Positions 30,921 to 43,149 of a stretch of 64,000 nt of DNA are shown here, one piece after another. Positions within the stretch are counted from its first letter, which is position 1; every line of letters starts with the position of its first letter. The notes under the pieces are model-generated. The model made no database searches. It was not told the DNA's origin and was given only the letters and a program-made list of their open reading frames with translations. This DNA is from Calliopum simillimum (lineage: Eukaryota; Arthropoda; Insecta; Diptera; Lauxaniidae). The stretch lies in assembly GCA_951812925.1 (NCBI GenBank), contig OX638368.1, forward strand, positions 124,519,309-124,583,308, given 5' to 3'. A program made the translations under genes and the position numbers.

Positions 30921-31925
30921 TGCGCAATGCAATAAAACCGCATAAGGCCGAAACAGCAGAGAAAAAGCGTTAACTTAGCATTTGGTCACGTTTTTTTTTT
31001 TTTTTTTTTTTCAAATCTCCCTCTTTAAGGTGGCCATTCACGTGCATCGCAACAGACGATGTGCAGGTAGGTCATTGAGGAAAAATTTTAGTTGTTATTT
31101 GGTAACAGCTGGATATTGATATTTAGGGAGAAATTGTGCATGTAGTCCAGTAAAAATGGATTTTCTAATATAACAAAAAAACCGATTTTCGTGACATATG
31201 AGGGTGATTAACATTTAGTGCGGCAGCGTCTCGTTCCCGAGTTTAAATATTGTAGAATCCTCTTAATATTTAAGATATAGTCTAATTTCACTGGAGCATG
31301 TCTCCTAAACTATAAGTCGTACGAAAACAACTCTTTGGGCTTTTCTGTTACAAATTACTTGAACAACAAAATTGTGATACAACTGCCTTCTTTCGAAGTA
31401 ACTGTTAGCGAGGTTTTTGTGATCTGTAAGCCTGATTGACTTAGAATCACAAATTAAAGCGATCCAAGTATAGGATTAACTGGACTACAATGTGGATAGT
31501 TATATTCATCGTTTTTGGGTAATCAATAGCATTTCTTCTTGGTCTGAGCTAATTTATGTATGTATGACTAAATATGTCTTAAAAGTCTGTGCAATTATCA
31601 CTATATGTATGTATGTATGTGCTAATCCTACGTTGCGACCGTTACATTCGTACGCATAGTTTTTAATCCTGTAGGTGCTCTGAATGTTAAATTCTTAATC
31701 TACCTGCACTGGTAAGTCACACTTTGTGAGCATTTTTAAATGTCATTAAAATATATTTCATGGCTCCGTATCAGGTACAATATAATAGTGTTTAAAGTTC
31801 CGTTGCGAACGTTACAAAAACAGAAGTCATTGTGGAAGTCCACGAAAATATTCATAATTTTTAGCAAATTTTGGAGTGTAAACAAAGAAAATAAAATCCT
31901 CCGAAGAAAGAGGAGTATTTGAGAG
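30921..31925. other. Spacer with poly-T run and TATG microsatellite
   Basis: A T-run of about 20 lies near 30990-31010 and (TATG)n at about 31603-31622. No coding region or recognised transposon end. Confidence 0.5.
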
Positions 31926-32220
31926 CTCCCGAAATTAACGTCAGAGAACTTTTCGGAAATAACGCCAGAAAATCTCCATACAAAATTCTGGCGTTATTTC
32001 TATTTCGTTTTGGAAATAAAGCCAAAAAGTTTTATGGCGTTATTTCGAAAAATTATGACTTTATTTGCAAAAATTATTTAGTTTACAAAAAGGAAATAAC
32101 GCCAGAAAAATCTACTTGCAAAATTCTGGCATTATTTCCATTTTGTTTTGGAAATAAGGCCAAAAACTTTTTTAATATTATTTTCTAGTTGATTTTTGCC
32201 TTTATTTCCAAAACAAAAAC
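31926..32220. repeat. Palindromic repeat of GGAAATAACGCCAGAA words
   Basis: GGAAATAACGCCAGAAA, its inverse TTCTGGCGTTATTTC, and TTTTGGAAATAAAGCC occur several times in alternating orientation (31948, 31985, 32012, 32094, 32125, 32150). The word set resembles the MITE at 2387-2628. Confidence 0.6.
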
Positions 32221-33375
32221 CTCGGTTTTTTCGGATTTTTATTGGTCAATGTTTTTTAAAAATTTTTTTTTTATTTTTGGTACTCCAAAGTGTAAAAAAG
32301 CTTTACATTGGCTGAAGAGAAACGCAACAGCCTCTTTCTAACTAAATTAAACACAACATATTCGCTTGATTTGTTTGCGGGATAAGTTGTAAAAAAGCGC
32401 AGTGCACACAAAAGATAAATGTTTCCTTGGCACAGCCTCTAAAAGCTAAAAAACGCTGTTGCAGCTCAGCCACTACACCGATCTTTATGGAATTCGGAAT
32501 CCAATGATAATAACCACTTTCGGTTGGGTATCGGTCGGTGTCACTCTCCTTATGGTAAAATGCGGTGATACAGCAACTTTAAAATTTTTCTCTTGGTTGA
32601 TTTTTATTCGGATATGCTCATATGTTAACTATGTTAAATCACGGCCAGCTTGAAAAAAATTAACTGAAAGGTTTGAGGACGACGGAGTTTTTTGTTGGGT
32701 TCTTTTCAGGACATCATCCGAAGTCAATCCTGACAAGAATTCAAATCGTAACACGTGCCGATTTTGAAAACGGATAGTTTTTGCTATTTTTAAACGAATA
32801 TCTTCAAATGTTTGCACTAAATACCGTTTATTTGTGTATATATCGACCTCGGGTACCCCCCTATGTGAAAGCTCATTCAATTCTATGAATATTTGCCCAG
32901 AAACTATACCTCTGCGTTCAACTTTAGTTCGGTACATTTTCGATCGAAAATTTTACCTTGCATTTATTTTTTTTTTATTTTCATACTAAATTTTGAAAAT
33001 TCTTATAGAGACAAAAGTAATGTGAGCCGTTTATTTTGAAAGTGGCCTAAGTCCATTTCGGGGCAAAAGTAATGTCATTCACATTAGGTGCCGTAATAAT
33101 CGGTTTTTTGCCCGATACTATTTTTTAAACATAACGCCATTAATTTCACACAACTTTCTGTAAAGATAGAATTCGAACCTTTCAGTTAAATTTTTTCAAG
33201 CGGGCCGTGAAATATTTCTAGAAGAATTTTATATTTAAAATGATGAAAAATGGTCAATGATTCATAATACTTGCAAAATTTGTAGACATTTAAAAATTAA
33301 CTAGCATAAATGGTAAGATTGCGCACATCGGACACATTTTATTTCTAGTAAACACAATTCGAGTACGCAGATATT
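32221..33375. other. Spacer; one unrecognised 102-codon open frame
   Basis: A minus-strand frame at 32937-32629 (starts MYRTKVERRGIVSGQ) has ordinary amino-acid composition, but I do not recognise it and see no splice context. Otherwise no feature. Confidence 0.3.
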
Positions 33376-33770
33376 AGCCGTGTTTCTTTTGACGCGTATA
33401 TACAATTGTGGTAATTTTTAAATTGCGATAACTTATGAACGGTGAGTCTTACGATAAAAAGTCCAAGGGTCTTTTTCAGGGAGAACCACGTGTTCTACAA
33501 ATAATTTTAATTTTTTGTAAAAAAAAAAATAATCATTTAGAAGTTATTTAAAAAAAAGTGATTTTTTGCCGTTTATCGGCGCTTAACTAGTTTTTAAAGG
33601 ATAACTCCTGAAAGGTAAATTTTTTAAAAATAAAATGAAAATTTTTTGTAAAGAACGTGTTACTCCATAAAAAAGTTCCTTAAAGTTTTTATTATGCGAC
33701 TCACTGTTCATGAGTTATCGCAATTTAAAAATAACCACAATTGTATATACACGTAAAAAGAAACACGGCT
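33376..33770. mobile_element. Foldback element, AGCCGTGTTTCTTTT ends
   Basis: The two arms pair over at least 70 bases (AGCCGTGTTTCTTTT, GTATATACAATTGTGG, AAATTGCGATAACT). ATT stands on both sides. Inside are more self-pairing AT-rich stretches. No coding capacity. Confidence 0.75.
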
Positions 33771-34120
33771 ATTGTTGATATACATAAGTAATTTTTCCCA
33801 TTTGGCGCTGGTGTGATTTGAGATATTCGGTTTTGAAAACCTTACGCAGAAATGCCCATGTGAACGTGTTTTTGGTTTATTTTAACCATTTGTTTAACAG
33901 AGAGTGGTTCAGTTCAGTCTAAATTCTGTATTTTATGAAATAATTTGCACTTTTTCTTACCTATTGAATGTTCACGATCGCAGAAAGTGCAAAAAAGTTT
34001 TAATAGGAATTTTTATTTTTTAATTTGGAATTTATTGTTAGTCATATATTTTGTACGTGATTACATGGGAAATAGTTTTAAAATAGCTATTGTAGTACAG
34101 TCAAATTGTACGATGACGAT

Positions 34121-35394
34121 GCTTAATGTTTTTAGGACCACTAAAAAAGCTTAACGTCAAAAAGGTGACCTCCCTACACGTGCGCATTAGCCGATATCTT
34201 GATAAATGTTTGATTCAATTTATCTCGTTTCCTGTTGGTCGGACAGAAAAAATTTTGAGCAAAAGTTACGGGCAATAAAATTCTACGTTTTTTTTCCCTG
34301 GGACGCGACACCCATAAGTTGATATTTTGAGCGGTAGAGGCCGCCAAAGTTACAATAAATCAGTTTTTTTCCATTTGCACCCACTGGGTGTCGATTTTTC
34401 AAAAAGTGCTGGTAACATAATTTGTAGCGCTTACAAAACCAAGCAAAATGGTGTTTAAATGAAGTGATTATCTCAATTGGTTCTTGAGTAATTAAGTATT
34501 ATGTGATCAATGTTCAGATAAAAAATATAAGCAATAAATTTTAAAAAAAATTTAATTTTTTACACGCATTTTATTTTTAACTTGTTATAACTCGACAACC
34601 AATTGAGATAATCATTTTATTTAAAAACTATTTTGCTTGTTTTACAATAGCTAAAAATTTTGTGGTCCCAAAATTTTGAAAAATTAACACCCAGTAGGTC
34701 AAAATGGTTAAAAACCGATTTTTTGTTACTTTGGCAGCCTCTACCGGTCGGAATATCAACTTATAGATACCACGTCCCAGATCAAAAATACTTAAAATTT
34801 TATTGCCCGTAATTTTCGTACAAAATTTTTTTCTGTGCGACCAATAGGAAACGAGATAAATCGAATCAAAAATATTTCAGATGGCGGCTGAAGCGCAGAG
34901 GGGCGAGGCCCCTTTTTGATTTTAGACCTCTACAGTGGTCCTAAAAACATTAGGTAATAAAAATTGCAGTGCGCAATTTTTTTTAGGTCTTTTTACGTAC
35001 ATTTTAGGACATATTTACTGTACTATAACTTGAGAACCAATTGAGGTGATGACTTCATTTAAAAATTATTTTGCTTGTTTTTGCAAGCGCTTCAAATTAT
35101 GTTGCCACAACTTTTGAAAATACAACACCCAGTGGGTCAAAATGGAAAAAACTGATTTTTTGTAATTTTGGCGACCTCTACCGCTCAAAATATCAACTTA
35201 TGGGCATCGCGTGCGAGGTAAAAAAAACGTAGGATTTTATTGCTCGTAACTTTTGTTCAAAAATTTTTCTGTTTGACGAACAGGAAACGAGATAAATTGA
35301 ATCAAACATATATCAAGATATCGGCTAATGCGCACGGGTAGGGAGGTCACCTTTTTGACGTTAAGCTTTTTTAGTGGTCCTAAAAACATTAAGC
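34121..35394. mobile_element. Large three-armed foldback element
   Basis: The outer arms GCTTAATGTTTTTAGGACCA... and their inverse at 35375-35394 enclose long pairing stretches (AGGTGACCTCCCTAC, CGTTTCCTGTTGGTC, TTGATATTTTGAGCGGTAGA). A third arm, in the orientation of the right arm and more diverged, fills about 34645-34990. No coding frame. Confidence 0.75.
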
Positions 35395-35984
35395 AAAAAA
35401 AAATTGCAGAGCGCAATTTTTTCTAGGTTTTCATACATTTTTGACAACCATTGTAGCGGCTTTTTTATTTTATAATTCGATTCATTTACAAATATCAACG
35501 GCTTATATTCAATACCCTCTATCTACAATTTTCACGAAAATTAGTTTTTGATGGTAAAACCTTCATTGAGACAAATGGCGTCTATGATATTAATTCCAAA
35601 CGAAAAATTTGCTTCCAGAGCTACTTTTTTCCATATAACGAAATTCACTATCTACAGCAATCGATTTTGTGAAATGCAATATCCTCTATCTACATATGAA
35701 AAATGAAAGATTTTTCATTTTTTTATATTTATTGGGTGGCCGTTATATACAAGGTCATGACAAACGGTCGTCAATCGGCTCCAAATGTCGAAAATAAATT
35801 TTCTTGATTTTTTCAGTTTTATATGTTGAACCTTGATAGCCCTGCTGAGTCGTGATAAGCCCTTCTGTAAACAAACAGATAAGGCTGGACGCATGAAATT
35901 TAGTACAGATGAAAACAATATTACTAGGCTATCTGGGATCAAAAATGGGCGTGATCGGTTAAACTTGATTTGAAAATTAATACA

Positions 35985-36275
35985 ATTGAGGAGTGTCCGC
36001 ACCAAAGGGCCTAGGTACCATTTCGAGGCAAAAGTTGTGTCATAATATGAATCGGGTGACATTTTGTTAGAAATGATAATAATTGTTTTCTGTTTTCAGG
36101 AAAAATTGACTCGATGGCGTGGAATTGATGGCATTATGTTCAAAAAAATTATACCGGTCAAATAACTGATTATTATGGCACATAATATGTATGAGATTAC
36201 TTTTGCCTCGAAATGGTACTCAGGCCCTTTGGTACGGCCACTCCTCAATTGTATATACGAGTCAAAAGAAACTGG
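35985..36275. repeat. Foldback nested in the 35.5-37.4 kb element
   Basis: CAATTGAGGAGTGTCCGCAC and its near inverse GTACGGCCACTCCTCAATTG close the arms, with AAAGGGCCTAGGTACCATTT / AAATGGTACTCAGGCCCTTT next. A 115-codon minus-strand frame overlapping the left arm is judged non-coding. Confidence 0.7.
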
Positions 36276-36451
36276 GTTTTAGAGCGGTATCCAGACGGAC
36301 TTGTGAATGCAAAACATGAGAACTGAAATCTGAGCTCTTATCTAGAAAGTTCATGTACCCAGAAGCAAGGGTCTTTATTCCCTACTCACCGCCCAGGCCC
36401 ACCATAGTCTTGCGCCCTAGTTTTTTATAGCAGTTTATGGTGGACTGGGAT

Positions 36452-36743
36452 TAGTGGTGAGCAAACCAAGACCAAGATCATAGCAGTCTTGGTCTTGGTC
36501 TTGTTCTTGCATATTGTGTCTTGGTCATTAAGTCTTGGTCTCAAAGATGCTTGAAACGGGCGTGACACACCTATGAACTATAAATTCGAAAGACTAAAAA
36601 GCAGTCTTGGTCTTGATGATAATCCTGAGCAAGACTAAGACCAAGACCACAGAAGTCTTGGGCTAGCAATGATATCAGCGTCTTGGTCTAATACCGAGAC
36701 CAAGACCAAGAATCAAGACCAAGACTAATTTTGCTCATCACTA
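36452..36743. mobile_element. hAT-type MITE (TAGTGATGAGC family), well-preserved copy
   Basis: Ends TAGTGGTGAGCAAA and TTTGCTCATCACTA, with a perfect 8-bp target duplication ACTGGGAT (36444-36451 and 36744-36751). The interior is an iterated GGTCTTG/CAAGACC array in both orientations. Length 292 bp. Confidence 0.9.
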
Positions 36744-37375
36744 ACTGGGATTTCCTTATTACGCATCTAAACTAGGATTTTTTCTATCATGTAAGAATTC
36801 GGAGTTATCTTTTCTTAGAAGTCCAAAAATCACTGTTTTGAGGCCTACTTAGAGCAATATAGCAAGCTATAAGCAAGGATAACTCAGGATCCTTACATTA
36901 TAGAAAAAAAAACCAAATTTAGATTCATAATAAGCAAATCAAAGTTCAAAATAAACGGCTATAAAAAATAAGGACCTATAATAATCTGAGCTCAGGTTTC
37001 GGTTCTCATATTTTGCATACTCAAGTCCGCCAGGCGCCTAACCTATTTTGAGTTTTCTTTTGCTAAAAAACCATCTATTAATAAATAATTCTTAAAAAAA
37101 ATGGTTTTTATTATTGTGCAATAGGCTCTATCTGCTTGTTTGAACACGCATTTTATATTATATTTGGTTTGCAATATCCTCTATCTGCTATAATAAGGCG
37201 AATAACTAAGGTTTTTTTTAATTTTTTTATTTGAAGGATCCAGTGGCTCTTTTTAATTAATATCGAAGCTTCGTTTGATTAACACTATAAAAAATAGCGA
37301 ATAAAACAGTTTTTTTGCTCTCCTGAAAAATTGTGTTTTTGTAGATAGAGTGTATTGAATATAAGCCGTCGATAT

Positions 37376-38534
37376 AACACTCTTGCTTAATTTAAACTCA
37401 AAAATTCTTGCATAAATTTATCAACTATTCTTTAAATTTAATTTATGAAATGTAGAAAATAAAATTTTATTATTTCATTCGAACTTGGAATCTTAAATAG
37501 ACAATTACGAAATTTAGTTTGAAAAAATAAAAATAAAAAATGCAATATCAATTGTAAAGGAAAATAAGAGAATTGCACCCACGTTGGGCGTCAAATGTAG
37601 CAAAATATATTTGATTTATCCTTTTTTAATTAAAATTAATTTTTTGTTATATCTCAATTGAAAATTTTTTTATGTTCGAATAAAAAAATAAAATTTTAGG
37701 TAAAATTCAAAATTCTCTGGAAAATCGCAACGTTTATGGTCGCCTTTAGACGTTCTAAACAATTAAGTATTTCTAGTAACTGTAATTTATGTGTAAAAAA
37801 AAAACAAGTTGTATCAATCATATATGCTAGAACAAGAATACGTTAATTAGATATTAAGAAAAAAACAAACTATCTATCGGATCCGAACAAAATGTTAATG
37901 TACCACAGCCTAAATCAACAAACTTGTCTTTACTAATGCATCTATAAAAAATACAATATTTGTCTGTTTGTTTGGATGTTTGATTTTATAATCTAGAAAC
38001 TTTGAAACGTTAAAATTATTCACTTTCTTTTATACCTTGCCGGGGTAAAGAGATTGATTTTTTTTTTTTTTTTTTTAATTTATGACTTTTCACGAAAGTA
38101 AACAGTGCTATGACTAATTAAGTTTTTATTATATTATATTGCTTGGCTTTTAAAAGGTGAAAAGTAAATTTTTTTTAAGACCGCACAGGAAAACGCATAC
38201 AATTTACGGCTGTAGCTGTATAAAAAACAAAAGGGTGTACAAAATAAAACGCATAAGCTAAAAATTTTGACCAGAAAGTCGTCTATAATCGTCTATAATA
38301 TCATATTATGAGAAAACCGAGCAAAGCCGGGGCTGCTCCTACTCATACTAACGCTTTATATATAGTTTTTAATAACAGTCAACGATTGGAAAATCGTTTA
38401 TCTAACTGTTTAACAAAAGTGCATTAGAGTGAACCGAAAAATCATAAAAAAAGTAAACCATACAAAACCATACCACGAGCTAACTTTTACGACAGAGGCA
38501 GTGAACTATCATGCTTAGTTTTCCTTTGAAAAAT
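37376..38534. other. AT-rich spacer
   Basis: No gene found. Homopolymer T and A runs occur near 38052-38078 and 37797-37803. Possibly decayed transposon sequence. Confidence 0.4.
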
Positions 38535-38643
38535 ATTTCCAGAGACATCCAGCCAGGCAGGTATGGCTATAGCGACTCACGTCACGTCGCCTTCTCTGCG
38601 TTACAAGCGGAAGGACAAAGTGAATATACCCTAGGGTGTAAAA
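38535..38643 (+). mobile_element. DINE-1/Helentron-like 3' end relic
   Basis: It reads ...CATCCAGCCAGGCAGGTATGG, then CGCCTTCTCTGCGTTACAA and a terminal ATATACCCTAGGGTGTAAAAA hairpin-like end. It resembles the fuller copy at 39551-39705. Family assignment is from memory of fly DINE-1-type ends. Confidence 0.5.
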
Positions 38644-38898
38644 AATTTAAAATAAAATGCAAATTGAAGCTAAAATAAAAAAAATTCAACAGTTTCAATT
38701 CAATAACCGTGTTTTTCAGAAATTTTGAGGTTGTAGAATAATATAGCCCCAAAAACCTCATACGATAGCTGAAAGTTTATTTATTTCCTTCCACATCTAG
38801 TGCAGTCGTTGGGTAGTTTTACCTGGACAATTTTGCGGGATTTTTGCAAATGCGTTGTTTTATAGATTTCGATGTGCTCTTTCAGAATTTCAACTTTG

Positions 38899-39536
38899 CT
38901 ACCTCGAATTGTGTTCGCTTGCGTCGCCATATTAGAAAAATGGCTTCCAAAATCAGTTTTTTTACAAATATCTCTTTAACAGTTACATTTACAAAAAAAT
39001 ATTGTTGCGCAATATTGTAGCTTATAAAATTTTCTTTTCAGATGACCTATAGTTTAGAAGATATTTTTATAACAAACCTGAAATTTCGAAAAAAATCGAA
39101 CTAAAACTAACCGTTTTGGAGCTATTTTGAAAAAACGGTTTTTTTCTAAATTTTAGGTTTGTTTAAAAAATATCTCCCAAATAATAGGTCATCTGAAAAA
39201 AAAAATCATATGTAGATTGTAGTGCAAGAAATTCCCTATAAACAAATATTTTTACTTTAAACGTGTGACTCACCGTTCATGAGTTATCGTAATTTTAAGC
39301 TCAACACATCACTGTGCCTACTCATAAGCGTCATGCGCAATTTACTATTTTTTTTCATATTTTGAATTAGGATATCTACTGAGTTATAAGTCGTACGAAA
39401 ACAATTAAATGGTAATTTTTATAGTACATTTTATAAGCTACAATATTGTGCCATAATATTTTTCTATAAATGTAACTGTTAAAGAGATATTTGTGAACAA
39501 CAATATGGCGGCGCGAGCGAACACAATTCGTGGTAG
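38899..39536. mobile_element. Foldback element with CGAATTGTGTTCGCT arms
   Basis: Left arm CTACCTCGAATTGTGTTCGC...CGCCATATT and right arm inverse, with ATCTCTTTAACAGTTACATT and CAATATTGTAGCTTATAAAA pairing further in. About 640 bp. No coding capacity. Confidence 0.75.
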
Positions 39537-39550
39537 TTTTCTCGTAAGAA

Positions 39551-39705
39551 ACATTTCCAGCCTGCCAGACAGACGGATGGCTATATTAACGCAGGAGGTG
39601 ACGCCGATCAAGAATATATATACTTTTCTATATATGCCACGCATCCTTCTCTGCGTTACAAACGGAACGACAAAGTGATTATACTCTGGGTGTAGGGTAT
39701 AAAAA
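39551..39705 (+). mobile_element. DINE-1/Helentron-like 3' end
   Basis: It contains CCAGACAGACGGATGGCTAT, GATCAAGAATATATATACTT, CTTCTCTGCGTTACAAACGG and ends TATACTCTGGGTGTAGGGTA, a small stem-loop followed by TAAAAA. This is the pattern of the 3' ends of DINE-1-like elements of flies. Confidence 0.6.
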
Positions 39706-40163
39706 TATTGTACTTACTGTAAAAAAAACTATTATTTGATGCAGTAAGAAAGGGAGAGTAAAGCGCTTTATTTCAGCAGTACAAGCATCAAAAAGGAAGC
39801 GCTTAACTTGAAGCAGTAAACTCTGAAGAAGAATGTAAAGTTATATAGGTGTCTTTTTGAAGTTTTTTCAATTTTCCAACACTATTCAATTGCTGCGTTT
39901 CTTAAAAATTTTCGCTCCACTCCTTATTCACATAGAACGTTGCAGATAACACAAAATTCGGCAGCAGTCCAAATAATTAATGCATCAATTACAGTTTTGT
40001 CGTTAATTAAAATTTTTTTGTGACTTCCATTAATTTAAGAAGTTGGTTTTAGTTTTTTGCACTAAAATTTATAGTGCAGAACAATTTAGTTTAATGTTCT
40101 TAACCACGAATTATAAACAAAAAAACTCCCAATTAGTTTTATATACCTACATACATATAAGTA
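39706..40163. other. AT-rich spacer
   Basis: No gene or clear repeat seen. Confidence 0.4.
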
Positions 40164-40516
40164 TGTGACCGTCTAGTGGAAAAGGTACCTTATCTTCACT
40201 CACAAAATTTAGCAGTTCAGCTAAAAATAAGAGATAAGGGTTAATTTCTCCGATTTTCAGTTCGATGTGAAATTTAGTGCTTAGACATGTTCTGAACATT
40301 TTACAACTGATTTGAGGTCGATCATTATATTAAAAATACCAATAAAAACGGCCTGTAAAAATTCGATTTCAAAAAGCCACAACTCAGTAAATTTTTGAAG
40401 TTTTCCAGTGATCGAGGTGTCATTTTATTCAAAATTGCATATATTTCTAGAAAATGCAAAAAAATTTGTTTTTTAATTTTGTGAAGATAAGGTACCTTTT
40501 CTACTGGACGGTCACA
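40164..40516. mobile_element. MITE with TGTGACCGTC ends and TA target
   Basis: Ends TGTGACCGTCTAGTGGAAAA and TGTGACCGTCCAGTAGAAAA continue into AGGTACCTTATCTTCAC on both arms. TA flanks both sides, which fits a Tc1/mariner-type MITE. No coding capacity. Confidence 0.75.
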
Positions 40517-42062
40517 TATACTGACATTTTACAGATATAATAAGGTAGTTCTTGTCTTAAAAACTTTTCAAATTACTCGTACATTGATCCTAAATTCTTA
40601 AGAGTAAGCAACTGCAAAGGCTTAGTCGATTATATGTAGTTCTATTAGGGTGAGGTTTTCTAAAGAGGGCGGCCTTGAAACAATTGTTTGTGTAAAATAA
40701 ATAATTGAACCTCAATTGCATCTTTAAACAAGAGCTTCGATTTAAAATTTTTGAACTGTCAATAAAAAACTGGTAGTCCCATGACATTTGAGTAGAAAGT
40801 TTTTAGATATGAGTCGATATAAGGTCAGACAACACATTAAAATGGTGTAAATTTCAAATATCATGGTTTCCGAACAGCATGAAAATTTTTAACAAATAAT
40901 ATTACGATTTTCCAATCGACCTTTGAATATTAAAAGTTACTGAATCTTAGCTATTTATTGTATAAATAAATTTCACAGTCCATCGATGCATACCTCTGAA
41001 CAAAATTTAAAGCTGGACCCGCCGGGATGATGTTTCTTGTTCAGATTTGGAATGTAATTGATTTGACATCTACGATGTTGCAAATTTACATATGTAAATA
41101 TTCATTTTGATATATGACGCTGATAGTGAGTGTAATTAAAACGAGTTCCAACAAAATGTACATTAAATGATGATTTACCCGCATAACAATGTCACAGTGA
41201 TCTAACAGATGAGAAAACTTTGACAAAATGTGGATTTAACTCTACGTTTATCTAGTTAGTGGCAGTTTTCACTGAAGAAGTTCTTTGAGTTTGTAGGTTA
41301 GCGTAAGGAAACGAAAAATAACACTTCATAGTGGGTATTTATCTGAAATTGTTTGTTTGACTTAGTTGTACACACCATAATGTGCCAAGGACACATCATT
41401 AAATTAAAGTCTGTAAAAAATCATAAAATTCATCTCTGCAAAATTTTCTCAAATTGATTAAATTAAACAAGCTACAAACTAAAATTTTAGTGCAAAATAT
41501 ATAAAACGGCACAGCCCATTTTTCAAGTGGGTGTTAACTTTGCTGAGGCCCTTTATACCAAAAAAAAAATCTATTTACTTCAAATGGTGTCAGAGATATG
41601 AACTAAAAAACAGCTTTTGTACCTTTACTTTTGTATATAACAGTGAGTTAAAAGTTTTACACGTGTAAGAGACCGTACGAAGAACATAGAGCTTATCATT
41701 ATTTAAATCCGCTTTGGAAACTTTTATGTCAAGTTTTTTTATCTTTAAATCACTGTGTTGTACTACAATATGATTAGTTAAAAATTCCATTAGAATTTTA
41801 AAAATATTTATATTCATAAATTAAAATCACAACGTTGTTATATTACTCGTGAGATAGAAAAAATGTAAATCTTTTCTTCTACGTATCTACAAATTGATAA
41901 TTTAGTAAACCAGTAAACTGTTACTTCGGTATATGTTGATATGCAACTAGAAAGTTCTTAAAAATTAAAACATTGACAATAAGTCCTTAGTAAAAAATAC
42001 ATCGTTATCTTTTTTTTAAAAAAGATTTTTCTATCTAACTGGATTTTAAAAGCAGCTACTTA
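40517..42062. other. AT-rich spacer
   Basis: About 1.5 kb without a recognised gene or transposon end. Small frames (for example minus strand 41817-41590) look random. Confidence 0.4.
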
Positions 42063-42317
42063 GGGCCAGTTTTTCAGTGCAAGTTTAACTTATTTTCTGG
42101 TTTAAAGTAAGTTTAAAGTCAGGAATGAGTTTTTCAGTGAATGTTAAACGTAGTTTAAACGAAGTTTAACTGAAAGATATTTGCCGTTTAAATTTCGTTT
42201 AACCTACTTGTTGATTTTGACTACTGCTGTCATAAATAAAAAATAAATTAATTTAAAAATCGCTGTCATAAACACAAAACAAATAAGTTTAAAAAATGAA
42301 AAAAATGCTGAAGACTG

Positions 42318-42590
42318 GAAGAAGCTCAGAAAGTGCTTGGGAAAATTAAAGAAGCAGGTGATTAAGCATGTATGGAAAAATCGAATCGATTATTTCGGGT
42401 AACAGAACATGCAGATGAGGCAAAAGAGCTGCTGTGTCTTATGGGTGTACCTTATGTGGAGGCGCCACATGAAACCGAGGCTCGGTGTGCAGATTTAGTA
42501 AAGGCCGAAAAGGTTTTACCGCAGCAACAGAAGATATGGATGCATTAACTTTTGAGTCTTGTATGCTTTTACGTCATTTGAATAAAGTGC
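42318..42590 (+). pseudogene. Fen1: Flap endonuclease 1 (FEN1) fragment, captured and broken
   Basis: In one frame from 42318: EEAQKVLGKIKEAGD, a stop, [50 protein letters not shown]; then after a +1 shift near 42516 [14 protein letters not shown] and MLLRHLN. This is the middle of eukaryotic FEN1, about 88 codons. It includes the positions of the active-site acids E158/E160 (APHETEA) and D179/D181 (TEDMD) in human numbering. FEN1 cuts 5' flaps in DNA replication and repair; this piece cannot, because it lacks both ends and has a stop and a frameshift. No intron is visible. Downstream, another frame reads ALEEVKRMQAKWLKPVAAVV to a stop at 42708; I do not recognise that part. Confidence 0.85.
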
Positions 42591-42789
42591 CAACACGCCA
42601 AAGCTTTGGAGGAGGTAAAAAGAATGCAAGCAAAATGGCTAAAGCCTGTGGCGGCTGTGGTCGAACAGAAAACCAAAGTAAATGGACTCAATAATTAAAT
42701 TTCTTTATTTTAAGATTTGTTTATTTTATTATATTTGTTACAATAAACATTTGTTTTGTTACAATTTACATGAATTTAAACTTATACTA

Positions 42790-43149
42790 AGGGGATTCCT
42801 TTAAACTCGTAAAAGCCTCGAAAAGCACATAAACCTCGAAAACTTTCGAGTCTCGTAAACAAAATTTAAAAATTTGTATGAAAAAAAAGTTTACCAGGCC
42901 TCGAAAACTTACGAGGCAAATTCAATGCGTAAATAGCCTCGAAAAAGTACGAGAGCGATTGTTGTCAAATAAATGTATTGAAAAAATATTTTTTGTTTTG
43001 AAAATTGAATTTGAATTGAATATTATTCAAATTATATGACAGCTCACACGTTGCTTACACGTTTTTAGAAATGTGTGTTCCTGAAAACAATCTCGTAAAC
43101 TTTCGAGTTTTTCATGGTTTACGAGTTTACGAGATTAAAGGTATCCCCT
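42790..43149. mobile_element. TA-flanked MITE nested in the FEN1-carrying element
   Basis: Ends AGGGGATTCCTTTAAACTCG and AGGGGATACCTTTAATCTCG are inverted, with TA on both sides (42788-42789, 43150-43151). The interior repeats CTCGTAAAC and TCGAAAACTTTCGAG words in both orientations. 360 bp. Confidence 0.8.

Larger units (their letters stand above)
35492..37375. mobile_element. ~1.9-kb element with CGGCTTATATTCAATAC ends
   Basis: Inverted ends ATATCAACGGCTTATATTC and ATATCGACGGCTTATATTC, each followed by CTCTATCTACA. The subterminal word CCTCTATCTRC is repeated near both ends (35688, 37175). It contains a foldback at 35985-36275 and a hAT MITE at 36452-36743. No transposase seen. Confidence 0.65.

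Noticed and set aside
32629..32937. 102-codon minus-strand frame with faint resemblance to a ribosomal protein (GIxxxELNE)
   Set aside because: The match covers only a few residues and the rest does not follow; no splice sites extend it. Left as unrecognised.
35715..36062. 115-codon minus-strand open frame
   Set aside because: It overlaps an arm of a foldback inside a non-coding transposon, and no domain or related protein was recognised.
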